From: Puccinellia tenuiflora
Lineage: Eukaryota > Streptophyta > Magnoliopsida > Poales > Poaceae
Assembly (NCBI GenBank): GCA_012064385.1
Contig: QRDG01002535.1
Span: 1,170,004-1,234,003 of the forward strand
Length of the DNA stretch: 64,000 nt
Direction of reading: 5' to 3'
In this document: positions 43,926 through 54,855 of the stretch, piece after piece
Layout of the letters: each line of letters opens with the position of its first letter
How positions within the stretch are numbered: the stretch's first letter is position 1
Position numbers and translations under genes: made by a program
Notes under the pieces: generated by a model
Databases searched by the model: none
Told to the model about the DNA's origin: nothing
Seen by the model: the letters and a program-made list of their open reading frames with translations, nothing else

Positions 43926-46069
43926 TCAACACACGAATAATAAAGGGACACAAGCTCTCAAGGAATGATAAAAGCAAATGCTTGTGCCCGACCCATGCAA
44001 ATCCCACGGATGGCCTACTAGAACCATTTCTCCCCCTTTGGCATCGAGACACCAAAAAGGAAGAAAGGCGATGCTAACGGTCCCATAGAGATCACTCGGA
44101 GTCCTCGCGGTGGCATCATCATCATCATCATCATCATTCGAGCCACTAGCATCTTGATCTTCAATCTCCCTTTGAGGCATTGGAGCCTTGCCGGTGTTGC
44201 GCGAGGAAGAGGGCATGGAGGACACTTCCTCAAACTCAAAGTCGGACCAAGGGAATTGCTTTGCATTCCAAGCATCATAGCTAATTGTCTTCTCACTTTC
44301 AGTGGATCCGTGTCCTTGCCAATTCTAGGAGGAGGAGGAGGGGGAGGAGTCGTGTCCCTCTTTTTCTCCAACTCCTTGTACAACTTCATTTGATTTGAGA
44401 TGATCAACTTCCTCTCCTTGTGAGCTTGGTAATTTTCCTTGTGGATGCACACATTCATGTGAAGCATCACTCTTTCAAACCAACTAAGCTTCTTTACTCT
44501 CTTTTGCACATCATCTTTGCCCTTGCTAGCCCATGAGGGAGGGTCGGCATTCTTACTCCTCCTACGAACGGGTGCCACATCTTCTTCCTCTTCTTCACTT
44601 GATGCAAATGGGACACGAGAGGGAGCACTAGAAGAGGATGGCTTGTCATGCTTGAGAATTTGGAGGGAGCCGGCCTTGTGAACGGTGAATTGCTCACGAT
44701 TGAGATGTGGCACTTGATCAAGAATTAGCTTCATCACATAAGGTGCATATATAGGATTCTTCATCTCATGCACCGCCCAATGCAACTCACATTTGATGAA
44801 ATCCATCACATCTATCTCATAACCTTGGCAATTGACTCCGGCTTGAAGCACCGCATAGGAATGAATAAGGAGGTTGACAAGCCCTCCACGAATTGCATCC
44901 ACATTCCCGGCTTGGGGTGTAATATTGCATCTAAACATGCGAAGGAGGATATTGAATGTGGGAAGAAGATCCTTGTTGGAACCAACGGCGGACTTGTTGA
45001 GGTAGAGCGGTGTCATCTTGTTTTTATCATATTGGACTCCTTCCGTGTGCATGATTCTTCCATGGGAGCCTTCACCCGTGCGGAACACATATCCAAGCAA
45101 TTCACCAAACCGAGTCATTGAGGACTCACATTTGATAGGCCCGGTCATCCAAGTTAACTTGACATCATCATCTTCCCCAAACTGAATCGTCGCAAAGAAT
45201 TGTTGCACCAACTTGATGTCATAGTTTTGTTGAATAGTCATGAGGTGCTCCAACCCAAGCTTGCGAACTATCCAAACGGCCTCTTGAAAATACGGTTTGG
45301 TGCTAAGAGCGGAGAGGTTGAGGACCTTTTGCACACAAACGATATTAGGACCCGAGAGCTTTGCATAGACATCATTCATCACTACCTCTTGCTCCCTTCT
45401 CCAAAAATGAGGATTGTTGGAGTTTTGCGGCATATCAAAGAAGGGCTGTGACCTCATAGCACGGAACTCAGATTTGCTCAACCCACTAATGGTGGTCAAA
45501 TTATCAAATTTTGCTTTCTTGGCCCTCTCTTGTGCAAGGAATTCTTCTTCAGCTCTTTTCTGCGCAGCCTCTCTAGCAGCAGCACCCCTGTCACGCTGAA
45601 CCCAACGACCATCCTCGGTTTGATCCAAATAGGCCCTAGTACCCCTCTTATCTTTCCGAGTCACCTTATTGGGGTTGTGAGAGATTTTCTTGAGTCGATG
45701 CGAGGATCCTGTGAGTAAACAGAGAGGGGGTAGCAGGGGGATCAGCATACATGTCCAGGAAACAAAAGATGCATCAATTGGAGAATCAAAAGCACACAAA
45801 TGTGATCTACACCGGAGATTTCGGTCTCAGGGGTCGGAGATTCCGGCCACACTGGAGTCTCCGGTATGGAACAGACCGGAGTCTCCGGCCCTGAGGCTGA
45901 GAATCTAGGGTTAGGTCAAAATTCGGTGCTAAAGATGCTAGAATTGATACATTGAGGTAAAAACAAGCCAGCAAGAGATTCTACACCATAGGGAGCAACA
46001 CTACACACTCTATCCAAGATCTAGGAAGAAACCTAGAGAGGGAGAGAGGGAGGTACCGCTGCTCGACAT
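43926..46069 (-). pseudogene. RT8 third ORF with a predicted intron
   Basis: The predicted start is an ATG at 46067-46069 in good context (CCACC before ATG). Exon 1 would be 13 nt, 46057-46069. A GTACCT donor follows, then an intron of 348 nt (45709-46056) ending TTTACTCACAG. Exon 2 starts at 45708 in the matching phase and reads SSHRLKKISHNPNKV. Recognisable parts of the plant transposon-protein-like domain include MTRFGELLGYVF, LPTFNILLRMFRCNI and HWAVHEMKNPIYAPYV. A frameshift near 44330 moves the acidic C-terminus (YDAWNAKQFPWSDFEFEEVS, then an Asp run) to another frame. No retroviral envelope features are seen. The role of the third ORF in SIRE-type elements is unresolved. Confidence 0.7.
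44115..44138. repeat. CAT microsatellite in RT8 third ORF
   Basis: About eight CAT triplets encode an Asp run in the frame judged correct and a Met run in the shifted frame. Length variation here would be tolerated in frame. Confidence 0.85.
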
Positions 46070-46398
46070 GGTGGAGGTCTCCAATGGTGGGGAGGACGTT
46101 CCCCAACGTTGGAGAGGAAGAGGGGCCGGCTGGACGGCGGATTCCGGCGGCGGGAAGCGGCCGGGGAAGCTTCTCCAGGCAGGGGCGGCAGCAGGGGGAG
46201 AGGTAGGGGTCGGGGGTGGTGAGGGAGTTGTGATTCAACCCCCACCCCGACACCCTTTAGGACCCCTCTGGAAAACGCCGAGACCGGAGTCTCCGGCCTA
46301 AGCACACCGGAGTCTCCGGGGTGCCGGAGTCTCCGTGGCTTAGGGCGGAGATTCTGCTCAGACCGGAGTCTCCGGTGTTAGACACCGGAGTCTCCGGC
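45812..46398. repeat. CCGGAGTCTCCGG clusters around RT8 third-ORF leader
   Basis: Two groups occur. 45812-45892 lies inside the predicted intron and 46281-46398 lies upstream of the predicted start. Plus-strand copies mostly carry T at the centre, the opposite polarity to the LTR copies of the same element. The block occupies the same interval as the GGCCGG cluster of RT1. Confidence 0.85.
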
Positions 46399-46883
46399 CC
46401 CCACACCTCAGAAAAGCTAGTTTATGGTGGTGGACATGTATGTGGCAAGAGGAGCAAGTTTTGGGGCAAGGAGAGGCTTGGGATAGACAACACAAACTGG
46501 GATGGTACTTCACACTCAACTTGCAAAAGCCAAAAAACAATAAATGCCAAGATTGAGTGAGTTTCCCATAAGAACAAAAGATTTGCAAATAAAATCCAAT
46601 AAAACCCCAAAAGGACCAACTCTTCACAAGGAAGAGGTCGGTGGCCTAGGCCACCATGTATGAGTTTATGGCATGGCACCGCGAAGATATATCTTGGGTC
46701 CATAACCAATACTCGTCATTTAAGCTCACAATTCATGAAATGAAAATAGAGATAAATAAATTTTTGCTATAGGCATATTGGGGGGAGGGAGAGCCCAATT
46801 TATTAGGACAACACTCCCCCTAAATTCATGCCCACACCTAAACCAAGATAGAGGTTGAAGCTATAGGTGTGTATGCAAGATGG
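46399..46883 (-). other. RT8 spacer between pol and third ORF
   Basis: This non-coding stretch contains the CCTAGG palindrome block (46640-46660) and purine-rich block conserved with RT1 5930-6100. It may carry the promoter or splice signals for the third ORF; that is inference. Confidence 0.5.
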
Positions 46884-48938
46884 TCAAGCCAAACTCCTCG
46901 AATCCACGATATTTAGCTCATTCCTCAAATAAGTGAATCTTGCTTCATCAAGTGGCTTCGTGAAAATATCGGCAAGTTGGTCCTTGGTTGTCACATATGC
47001 TAGCTCAATGTCTCCACGGGCAACATGATCTCGAATGAAATGATGACGAATCTCAATATGCTTGGTCCTTGAGTGTTGCACCGGGTTGTAGGCGATCTTG
47101 ATAGCACTCTCATTGTCACACAAAAGAGGCACTTTGTCACAATTGACACCGTATTCCTTTAAAGTTTGCCTCATCCATAACAATTGAGTGCAAGCACTAG
47201 CGGCGGCCACATACTCGGCTTCGGCGGTGGAGAGAGAAATACAATTTTGCTTCTTAGAAGACCAACTCACCAAGGACCTACCAAGGAATTGGCAAGCCCC
47301 GGAAGTTGATTTCCTATCATCTTGATCACCGGCCCAATCCGAATCCGTGAACCCACGAAGAGTGAAAGAAGAATCCCTTGGGTACCACAAACCAAACCTT
47401 GGGGTATGAACCAAATATCGTAGGATTCTCTTGACCGCCAACATGTGGCTTTCCTTAGGAGCCGCTTGATACCTTGCACACACACCTACACTCAACACAA
47501 TATCGGGTCTAGATGCACAAAGGTAAAGCAAAGAACCTATCATGGAGCGGTAAAGCTTTTGATCCACATCTATACCCTTTGGGTTAAGTTGTAGATGGCA
47601 TTTGGTATCCATAGGTGTCTTCTTCTCCTTAGCATCGGCCATATTAAACCTCTTGAGCATGTCTTGAATATATTTTGCTTGGCTAATGAAAGTCCCTCCT
47701 CTCAATTGCTTGATCTCAAATCCAAGGAAGAACTTCAACTCGCCCATCATAGACATCTCAAACCTATCGGTCATAAGCTTTGAAAATTCATCATTAAAAG
47801 CTTTGTTAGACGAGCCAAATATAATATCATCAACATATAGTTGGCATACGAAAAGCTCCCCTTTAACCCTCTTAGTAAAAAGAGTGGGATCAATTTGCCC
47901 AACTTCAAATCCACGGTCTAACAATAACTCTCTAAGGTGCTCATACCACGCACGTGGTACTTGTTTAAGTCCATAGAGCGCCTTATCGAGCTTGTAGACA
48001 TGGTTAGGGAAGTTGGGGTCCTCGAACCTCGGGGGTTGTTTAACGAATACCAACTCCTTTAAGGGACCATTTAGAAATGCACTTTTAACATCCATTTGTT
48101 GCAATTTAAAGTTATAACGGGATGCATAAGCAAGAAGGATACGGATGGACTCAAGGCGAGCCACGGGAGCATAGGTCTCTCCAAAATCAATGCCTTCAAC
48201 TTGAGAGTACCCTTGAGCCACCAATCTAGCCTTGTTCCTTACAACCATGCCATGCTCATCTTGCTTGTTCTTGAAAATCCACTTTGTGCCGATAACATTG
48301 CGGCACTCCTTTGGCTTCTCAACTAGCTTCCAAACTTTATTGCGCTCGAAATTGTTGAGTTCTTCATGCATAGCTTGCAACCAATCCGGATCTTCAAGAG
48401 CTTCGGCCACTTTCTTCGGTTCAAACATGGCAATATGAGCTTGATGGTCACTAAAGTTCGCCAATTGCCTTCGGGTGGACACTTTGCCTCTCACATCACC
48501 AATCACTTTCTCAAGGAAATGTTCACGACGTGCCATGGTTCTTTCAACTCTAGCTCGACGACGGGCTTCGATATCCTCATTGCATCTTGGAGGTATCACT
48601 TGATCATCTTGATCATTCGAGTCCCCGCCTTGACCGGTAAGCTGTCCTTGATCCCCAGAAAACATATCAGCATTGTTGGAAGAGGTGGAAGGACCAAGGT
48701 CTTGAGCTGCACTTTCTTCTGCTGGATGTAGACCGGAGTCTCCGGCCTGGGGCACCGGAATCTCCGGCCCACCGGATTCTCCGGTCAAGATGGCCGGAGT
48801 CTCCGGCCTGGCGACAGGAGGCAGAAGAGATTGTTGTTGAGGGTCTTGAGCTTGATCTTTGATTAGGTGCATTAAGTGACTCCAGTAGCAGTTGCTTGCA
48901 ATTCTGATGAAGATGAGGGCTCCACTTGAGTAGAGCAT
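46884..48938 (-). pseudogene. RT8 pol: reverse transcriptase and RNase H
   Basis: The frame begins in the integrase-RT linker. That linker includes a repeat-derived Pro/Gly-rich stretch (ARPETPAILTGESGG and GPEIPVPQAGDSG) encoded by palindromes at 48732-48810. The reverse transcriptase shows WKLVEKPKECRNVIGTKWIF, NKARLVAQGYSQVEGIDF and the catalytic LYVDDIIFGS. RNase H shows FTDSDWAGDQDDRKSTSG and STAEAEYVAAA. The C-terminus DQLADIFTKPLDEARF is complete, with a stop at 46884. It is separated from integrase by a frame change between about 48880 and 48938. Confidence 0.93.
48732..48810. repeat. CCGGAGTCTCCGG cluster inside RT8 pol coding sequence
   Basis: Four units (CCGGAGTCTCCGG, CCGGAATCTCCGG, CCGGATTCTCCGG, CCGGAGTCTCCGG) lie within 79 bp of open reading frame between integrase and RT. 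The core contains no stop codon in any of the six frames, which permits insertion in coding DNA. Confidence 0.88.
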
Positions 48939-50327
48939 TGTCCTTCTCGATCCACCACAAGGGGTTCCTCAATGGGACGGAAAAATCCCACACCCATTCT
49001 TCTTATGGCTTCTTGAGGAATTACATCATCTACATCGGAAACATGAAATTGCGCCACTTGGGAGCCGTTATTTTCCTCGAACACCACACTACAAGATTCT
49101 ATGATACGCCGTGTGGCTTTATCATAGATTCTATAAGTGTGGGATTCGGCACCGTAACCAACAAATATACCCTCTAGAGATTTAGATTCGAATTTAGTTA
49201 AGCGACAACCTTTGATCAAATAGAAACACTTACAACCGAAGACACGGAAGTAGGAGATGTTAGGTTTGTTGCCGGTGAGGATCTCATAAGGGGTCTTGTT
49301 CAACCCTTTGCGGAAGTAGAGCCGGTTGGAGGAGTGACAATGCCGTGGAAATAGCCTCCGCCCAAAAAGTCAACGGAGTCTTAAACTCCGCTAACATGGA
49401 CCTTGCTATATCCATAAGAGTCCGGTTCTTCCTCTCGGCTACACCATTTTGTTGAGGGGTATAGGTTGCGGAATATTGATGACGAATGCCCTCTTCACTA
49501 AGAAACTCATTGAGGGTGTAGTTCTTGAACTCGGAGCCATTATCACTTCTAATTGCCAATATGGGGACATTGTGTTGACGTTGCATTTCAATGGAGAAGT
49601 CGATGAAGGTTTGTTGGGTCTCACTCTTCGACTTGAAGAAATAAACCCAAGTGAATCTTGAATAGTCATCAACAATCACCAAGCAATACTTCTTCCCACC
49701 AAGACTTGCTTCGGGAACGGCACCAAAAAGATCCACATGGAGGAGCTCCAAGATCCTCTTGGATGAAATAATAGTCTTGGAAGGATGGGGAGAATCATGC
49801 ATCTTTCCTTCAACACAAGCCCTACAAACACGATCTTTGGCAAAAGAGACATCTTCTTTTAGTCCGAGAATGTGGCCACCCTTGTGAAGACTTTGCAAAG
49901 TTCTCATATTGACATGGGCTAGGCGGCGATGCCACAACCAACCCTTGTCGGCCTTTCCGAATAGGCACATCGAATTTAAAGTGGTTTCCCTCGAAAAGTC
50001 AACCACAAACAAATCATCCTCGACGTACCCAACGAAAGCGACCTTTAGAGTCTTGCTCCACAAGAGTACCACAACATCAATATCAAAGAAGACGGTGAAA
50101 CCCATCTTATTAAGTGCATGAACGGAAAGTAAATTAAAACCAAGGTGTTCGACAAGGATGACATTCGCTAAGGTGATATCCTTAGCGACTACCACCTTGC
50201 CAAATCCCAATACCTTGGATTTTGATCGATCTCCATAAGTGACGGTTGCTTCATTTAGACTTGGTCTCAACTCCGTCATCAACTCCTTGCTTCCAGTCAT
50301 ATGTTTTGTGCATCCACTATCAAGCAC
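48872..50327 (-). pseudogene. RT8 pol: protease end and integrase (frameshifted)
   Basis: WVLDSGCTKHMTGS (near 50300-50340) carries the LDSGC motif at the protease-to-integrase boundary of copia pol. Integrase has the HHCC zinc site (HRRLAHVNMRTLQSLH and CRACVEGK). The D-D-E catalytic residues lie in LHVDLFGAV, RSDNGSEF and NGVAERKNRT. An apparent one-base gain near 49345 shifts the frame, after which NKTPYEILTGNKPNISYFRV continues in the 48872-49303 frame. The protease start and gag lie in other frames, so gag-pol joining is not in frame as written. Confidence 0.92.
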
Positions 50328-50364
50328 CCATTTTGACCCACCGGAAGCATAGTCCTACAAGAAA

Positions 50365-52851
50365 TCATTGCTTGGATTTAGGTCCCCATTTTTCAATGGG
50401 TCCTCTTTTGTTAGCAACAAGGGTCTTAGGAACCCAAATAGAACGAGCAATGGGTACATTTCTAGGACCAACAAACTTAGCATAGACATCCCCATAATAA
50501 TCAACAAAGATAATGTAGTGAGGGTTAGTCTTTCCCGCAAAGTCATCACTAATGGTTTTGCCCCTTGTGGCACCACCACTAGCAATGTTGACCTTCTTCT
50601 TTGCTTGAGGGATCCTCTTTGCTTGAGGAGCACTAGTAACGTTGGCCTTCTTAATTTGAGGAGCTCTAGCATCCTTCATGAAGCTCTCTTTCTCCTTTTC
50701 TTCCTCAACGAACCCAAGACCAACTCTCCCCTTTTGTGAAGTGACAAACGGTTTCTTACCTAGGGAGATGGCCTTAGCAAGATTGATCTTCAACCTAGCA
50801 TTTTCCTCAATGATATTTGCATGATCACAAGTAATAGGAGTAGAGGAACTAGGCATATCATTTTTAGGCGGTTGAGCTTGAAGTTGTTCATACGACTTGG
50901 TGAGGGTAGAGTGCTCACTCTCCAATGCTTTGTAGGCCTTGGAGAGCTTCTCTAGCTCCTCGGTTAGTTTAGAATGACCAACACCAAGCTCGACCTTTTC
51001 CTTCTTACATGCTTTGTATTTAGCAATTGCATGGTCACGTTCTTTAATGAGTTTAGCAACAATTACATCATTTGATTCTTCTATAGATTCTAGTTGTTGC
51101 TCTAGAGAAACTCTAAGCTCATGCTCTTCTTCAAGATTGTCTTTTAAGGATGCAATTTCCATAGCATCCTCTCTTTCAATCTTACCCTTGATCTCAAGCA
51201 TTTCTTGAGCTTCACCATATTGACTCATAAGAGTCTCAACATGCTTCTTTGTTTCACCTTGCATGTTAGTGATAAAATGATCGAAAGCAACTATTTCCTC
51301 TTTGATTTTAAGACTAGTAGCATCATCCATATTACTCATAGCCTTAGGAGATGAGGGAGATGATACCTCAGTGGTCTTAGCCATGAAGCATCTTGCGGAG
51401 GAGTTAGAGACATTGTCATTAGGGGATTCAAATAGGGAAGGAGATGATGAAGAAGCAATAGCAATAGCGGCAACTTCATTTGTGGGCTCTTCTTCTTCTC
51501 CGGATGAATACTCTTCTTGAGCAAGCAACACAATTCTCGGAGGCTTCGTGTTGATGGCATTCTTCTTGAAGAAAGGTTTCTTATAGGTGTCCTTTGACTT
51601 GTCCTTCCTAACAAGCTTTCCTCCATGAAGTTCTCGGTTCTCAAACGGACACTCGGCCACAAAGTGATATTTATCTTGGCAATTGTAGCACGAACGAACT
51701 CTTTGGCCACCCTCCTTCCTTCCACTTGCCTTGTTGACAAAATCCCTTGCCTTGGACGGACTCTTCCAAAAGACTTTAGATGTGAGAGCCGCATAGTCCT
51801 TGAGAGTATCTTGAAGTTCTTTGGGATCCCAATGTGACACATCTTCTTGAGCCTCATCATCATCTTCTTGCTCCACAACCTTGGCCTTCAAAGCAAGTGA
51901 GGTTCCTCTATGCATTCCAATGGCTCGGGCTCGAGCATCTTCGGCATTCTTGGCGGCCACCTTGTATGCCGCCATCTCTTGCATGACCTCATTAGATGTC
52001 ATGAGGTGATAATTGTGTCTTCCTTGGAGACTCTTCAAGTCGGTGGATTCAAACGGCCAAAGGGCGCTCACATACTTCCTCTTGATCCAAGCATCATCAA
52101 CATAGTTTGCACCAAGAGCACGAAATTGAGTAGCAAGGGTCTTGAGTCTTTGATACATTTCTTCATGATCTTCACCCTCTACCATGAAAAAGCCCTCGGC
52201 TTGGTTGCTCAAAGCTTCAAATCTATTCCTTTGCATGCTCTCATTACCGACAAACTCTTGAGTGAGAATATCCCAAGCTTCCTTGGCGGTGGTGGCAACC
52301 TCGATGAGAGACATGTGCTTTTCTCCCACGGCGGTGTGAATTATGTTGAGAGCCAAGTCATTGAGTTGACCATCCACAACTTCTCTTCTTGTCATGTTGT
52401 TCGGGTCGACGGCCTTGAACCCAACTTGAATGATTCTCCATAGCTCGCTCGAAGCGCTCTTGATATGAGATTTCATCATAAATTGCCAATTAGTAAAACA
52501 AGATGGATTAAACTTAGGTGGATCACCCCTATTGTTTATATGATAATGCGGGATAGGTGGGTCGACCGAGTACGTGAATGGAACCCCATGGTACTCCGGC
52601 TTCCCACCATCAATTTTAGGAGGGGATTCATTAGTGTGTTGTTCGCCCTCCCCACTATGCGCGGCGGAAGCATTAGCCTCTAGGGATGGTGTGGCGGGTG
52701 GCTTATTGCCATTCAAGAGTTGCCTCATCATAGCACGCAACTCCTCCATTTGAGTGTTCATGGATGATGTCAAGCTTGTTTCCAAATTCTTGAGATCATC
52801 CATGGACACCGGGGGAGTGCTACCACCCGTAACACCATCACCGTCACCCAT
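50365..52851 (-). CDS. RT8 gag (828 aa)
   Basis: The ATG at 52851 lies about 40 bp inside the PBS and the frame is uninterrupted. Residues 110-300 form the copia gag core (NWQFMMKSHIKSASSELWRI, AKEAWDILTQEF, FEALSNQAEGF). A CCHC zinc knuckle is at residues 388-401 (CYNCQDKYHFVAEC). Residues 530-690 are a predicted coiled coil (KLIKERDHAIAKYKACKKE). A Lys-rich tail with WVPKTLVANKRGPIEKW follows. Length above 800 aa is typical of SIRE-type gag. It is the best-preserved gene in the window; the stop at 50365 lies just upstream of pol in a different frame. Confidence 0.93.
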   Translation of the reverse strand: MGDGDGVTGGSTPPVSMDDLKNLETSLTSSMNTQMEELRAMMRQLLNGNKPPATPSLEANASAAHSGEGEQHTNESPPKIDGGKPEYHGVPFTYSVDPPIPHYHINNRGDPPKFNPSCFTNWQFMMKSHIKSASSELWRIIQVGFKAVDPNNMTRREVVDGQLNDLALNIIHTAVGEKHMSLIEVATTAKEAWDILTQEFVGNESMQRNRFEALSNQAEGFFMVEGEDHEEMYQRLKTLATQFRALGANYVDDAWIKRKYVSALWPFESTDLKSLQGRHNYHLMTSNEVMQEMAAYKVAAKNAEDARARAIGMHRGTSLALKAKVVEQEDDDEAQEDVSHWDPKELQDTLKDYAALTSKVFWKSPSKARDFVNKASGRKEGGQRVRSCYNCQDKYHFVAECPFENRELHGGKLVRKDKSKDTYKKPFFKKNAINTKPPRIVLLAQEEYSSGEEEEPTNEVAAIAIASSSSPSLFESPNDNVSNSSARCFMAKTTEVSSPSSPKAMSNMDDATSLKIKEEIVAFDHFITNMQGETKKHVETLMSQYGEAQEMLEIKGKIEREDAMEIASLKDNLEEEHELRVSLEQQLESIEESNDVIVAKLIKERDHAIAKYKACKKEKVELGVGHSKLTEELEKLSKAYKALESEHSTLTKSYEQLQAQPPKNDMPSSSTPITCDHANIIEENARLKINLAKAISLGKKPFVTSQKGRVGLGFVEEEKEKESFMKDARAPQIKKANVTSAPQAKRIPQAKKKVNIASGGATRGKTISDDFAGKTNPHYIIFVDYYGDVYAKFVGPRNVPIARSIWVPKTLVANKRGPIEKWGPKSKQ

Positions 52852-52887
52852 ACTCTCTTAGGCGGTGAAGCCTAACTTAAGAGCCGA

Positions 52888-52900
52888 GGCTCTGATACCA
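52888..52900 (-). promoter_or_regulatory. Primer binding site of RT8
   Basis: The minus strand reads TGGTATCAGAGCC two bases after the 5' LTR end, identical to that of RT7. Confidence 0.93.
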
Positions 52901-52902
52901 AT

Positions 52903-54159
52903 TGAATGGATCGTATGGGCACCTAGAGGGGGGGTGAATAGGTGCTACACCAATTTTTAATCTTTTTCAATTTAAGGCTTAACACAAAGGTAAATTATCT
53001 AGATATGCAACTACGGTGAATTTACCTATATGAGAAGCAAACTAAACAACTAGGCAATTAACGATACAAGTAAAGGCTACAAAGGGAAAGAGGTAACCGA
53101 AAGGGAAGCACGCAGGAGACAAGGGTGTATTCCCGAGTTCTCCTTGTTAAGGGAGTACGTCTCGTTGGAGAGGTGTGAGTTCTCCACAAAGGCCTACTCA
53201 ACGCCACGAAGGCCTCACCCTATTCTCCGATGAACTTCGCCACAAAGGCTTGGTTCACCTTCCACTATCGGAGTCCTTCAAGGCGGAATCCGGAGCCCTT
53301 ACATGGTTCTTGGGGCACACACCCACAACTGAATTGGGGGCTCCCAAATCAACAACATTGTCACAAATACAACAAGAAATGAGCACAAGAATCTAGGGTA
53401 ACATAAAGCTAACCCTAGAAACAAGAATCCTCAAGTGAATGAGGGGGAAATGAAGAACGGCTTGGTGAAGATGTAGATCCGGGTCTTCTCCTTCAATCCT
53501 CCGAAGATCAATGAGTTTGGACGGAGGAATTGGGAGATCTTGCGATTTTGAGCTCTCAAATATTAGGGTTCATAAATGCTGGACGAGCTAGCTGGTCTGA
53601 GGTAGGTGGAGGGGTATTTATACCCCTCTGAAAATTCTAACCGTTGGAGGTCACTTATACCGGAGACTCCGGCCTAAGTGGGCCGGAGACTCCGGTGTAG
53701 GCCGGAGACTCCGGTCTCCTTCCGGGGTTCCTCCGGACTGGCACCAGAGGCTCCCCACACCTTGCTCGCTTGATAGAAGGACCGGAGACTCCGGTGTTGG
53801 CCGGAAACTCCGCACCCGGGCGGAAACTTGTCGAAGACGCGGGACAGGCCGGAGACTCCGGTCTCGCAGGCCGGACACTCCGGCCTCCCCGGAGACTCCG
53901 GGCTTCCTCCGAGCACCCTCCGGACAGACACCAGAGCCGCACCACAGAAACTGGCGAAGGGCAGGAAAACCCAGGGGCCGGAGACTCCGGTCAGGAGATT
54001 TCCTGCAGCAAGAAAACTTTGCCATTTCTTCACTTTTTGGTGAATGATGCTAGGGAAAAAATATGTCAATAATCCTGCAACACTTAGCATCATATTAGAT
54101 AATCATTAGTGTTGTTAACTAACACACAAAACTAATAGGGGTTAGGAAATGTTCTTTCA
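52903..54159 (-). repeat. 5' LTR of RT8
   Basis: This 1257-bp LTR ends GTTCTTTCA and directly abuts a truncated RT7-family LTR (RT9). It contains the CCGGAGACTCCGG cluster at 53659-53990, slightly shorter than in the other LTR. Confidence 0.93.
53659..53990. repeat. CCGGAGACTCCGG cluster in RT8 right LTR
   Basis: Unit order parallels 43053-43410, but one LTR has GGTGTAGGCCGGAGACTCC and the other lacks it. One unit near 43156-43190 is absent here, showing unit gain or loss between sister LTRs. Confidence 0.88.
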
Positions 54160-54855
54160 GGGGTGAATAGGCGATTAAAACTTTTTCTATTGCGGAAGAA
54201 AACTAGGTGTTTAAATTAACAGGCCAACAACCTAAAAATCTAGGTTTACCTAAAGTGCACCAACAACTTATGCTAAACAAGGCAAGCAACAAGGTGATAG
54301 CTAGATATAGACTTCAAACACGATGGCTATCACAATGTAAATTTGCATAAGTAAAAGCTCGGGTATAGAGATAACCGGGGCACGCGGAGACGAGGATTTA
54401 TTCCCGAGTTCCTCCTTGTTAAGGGAGTACGTCTCATTGGAGGGGTGTGAGCTCGCCACAAAAGGCCTACTCAAGATGCCACAAAGGCCTCACCCTATTC
54501 TCCGATGAACCGCACCCAAAGGTTTGGTTCACCTTCCACTACCGGAATCCTTCGGGGCGGATTCCGGAGCCCTTACAAGTTTTGGGGCACACACCCACAA
54601 CTCAATTGGGGGCTCCCAAAGCGTGCCGAAGCTTCACAAGCCGAAGTCTTCACGGCACCACCGCCTAGGGTCCAATGACCCAAGAGTAACAAGCTCCCAA
54701 CCTTAAATCCCACTAATCACCGTGGGGAGCACAACCCGATGCAACAAATGCAAAAGGGGAAGATCACACCAGGTGGTCAAATTCTTCTCCCCAAAATCCA
54801 ACCAAAGCAACTAATGCTACGGAGGGATTTAGGAGGAAGAACGGAGGAGAAAACA

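Larger units (their letters stand above)
42309..54159 (-). mobile_element. RT8: full-length Ty1/copia retrotransposon, SIRE/Maximus type
   Basis: LTRs of 1270 bp (42309-43578) and 1257 bp (52903-54159) start TGAATGG and end TTCTTTCA. The minus-strand order is PBS, gag, protease-integrase, RT-RNase H, a spliced-looking third ORF, purine tract and 3' LTR. The gene order (integrase before RT) is copia; the long gag and third ORF point to SIRE/Maximus. The flanking pentamers CCCAT and GGGGT do not match, so one side has been rearranged after insertion. The LTRs are closely similar by eye, so the element is fairly young. Confidence 0.95.

Noticed and set aside
45709..45799. Apparent hydrophobic leader (CMLIPLLPPLCLLTG) on the RT8 third ORF, suggesting an envelope signal peptide
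   Set aside because: It is translated from the predicted intron between 45709 and 46056; the spliced start has no such leader.
52888..52900. Possible tRNA-Met gene fragments
   Set aside because: The TGGTATCAG-type matches all sit immediately beside LTR ends and are primer binding sites. No cloverleaf flanks them.
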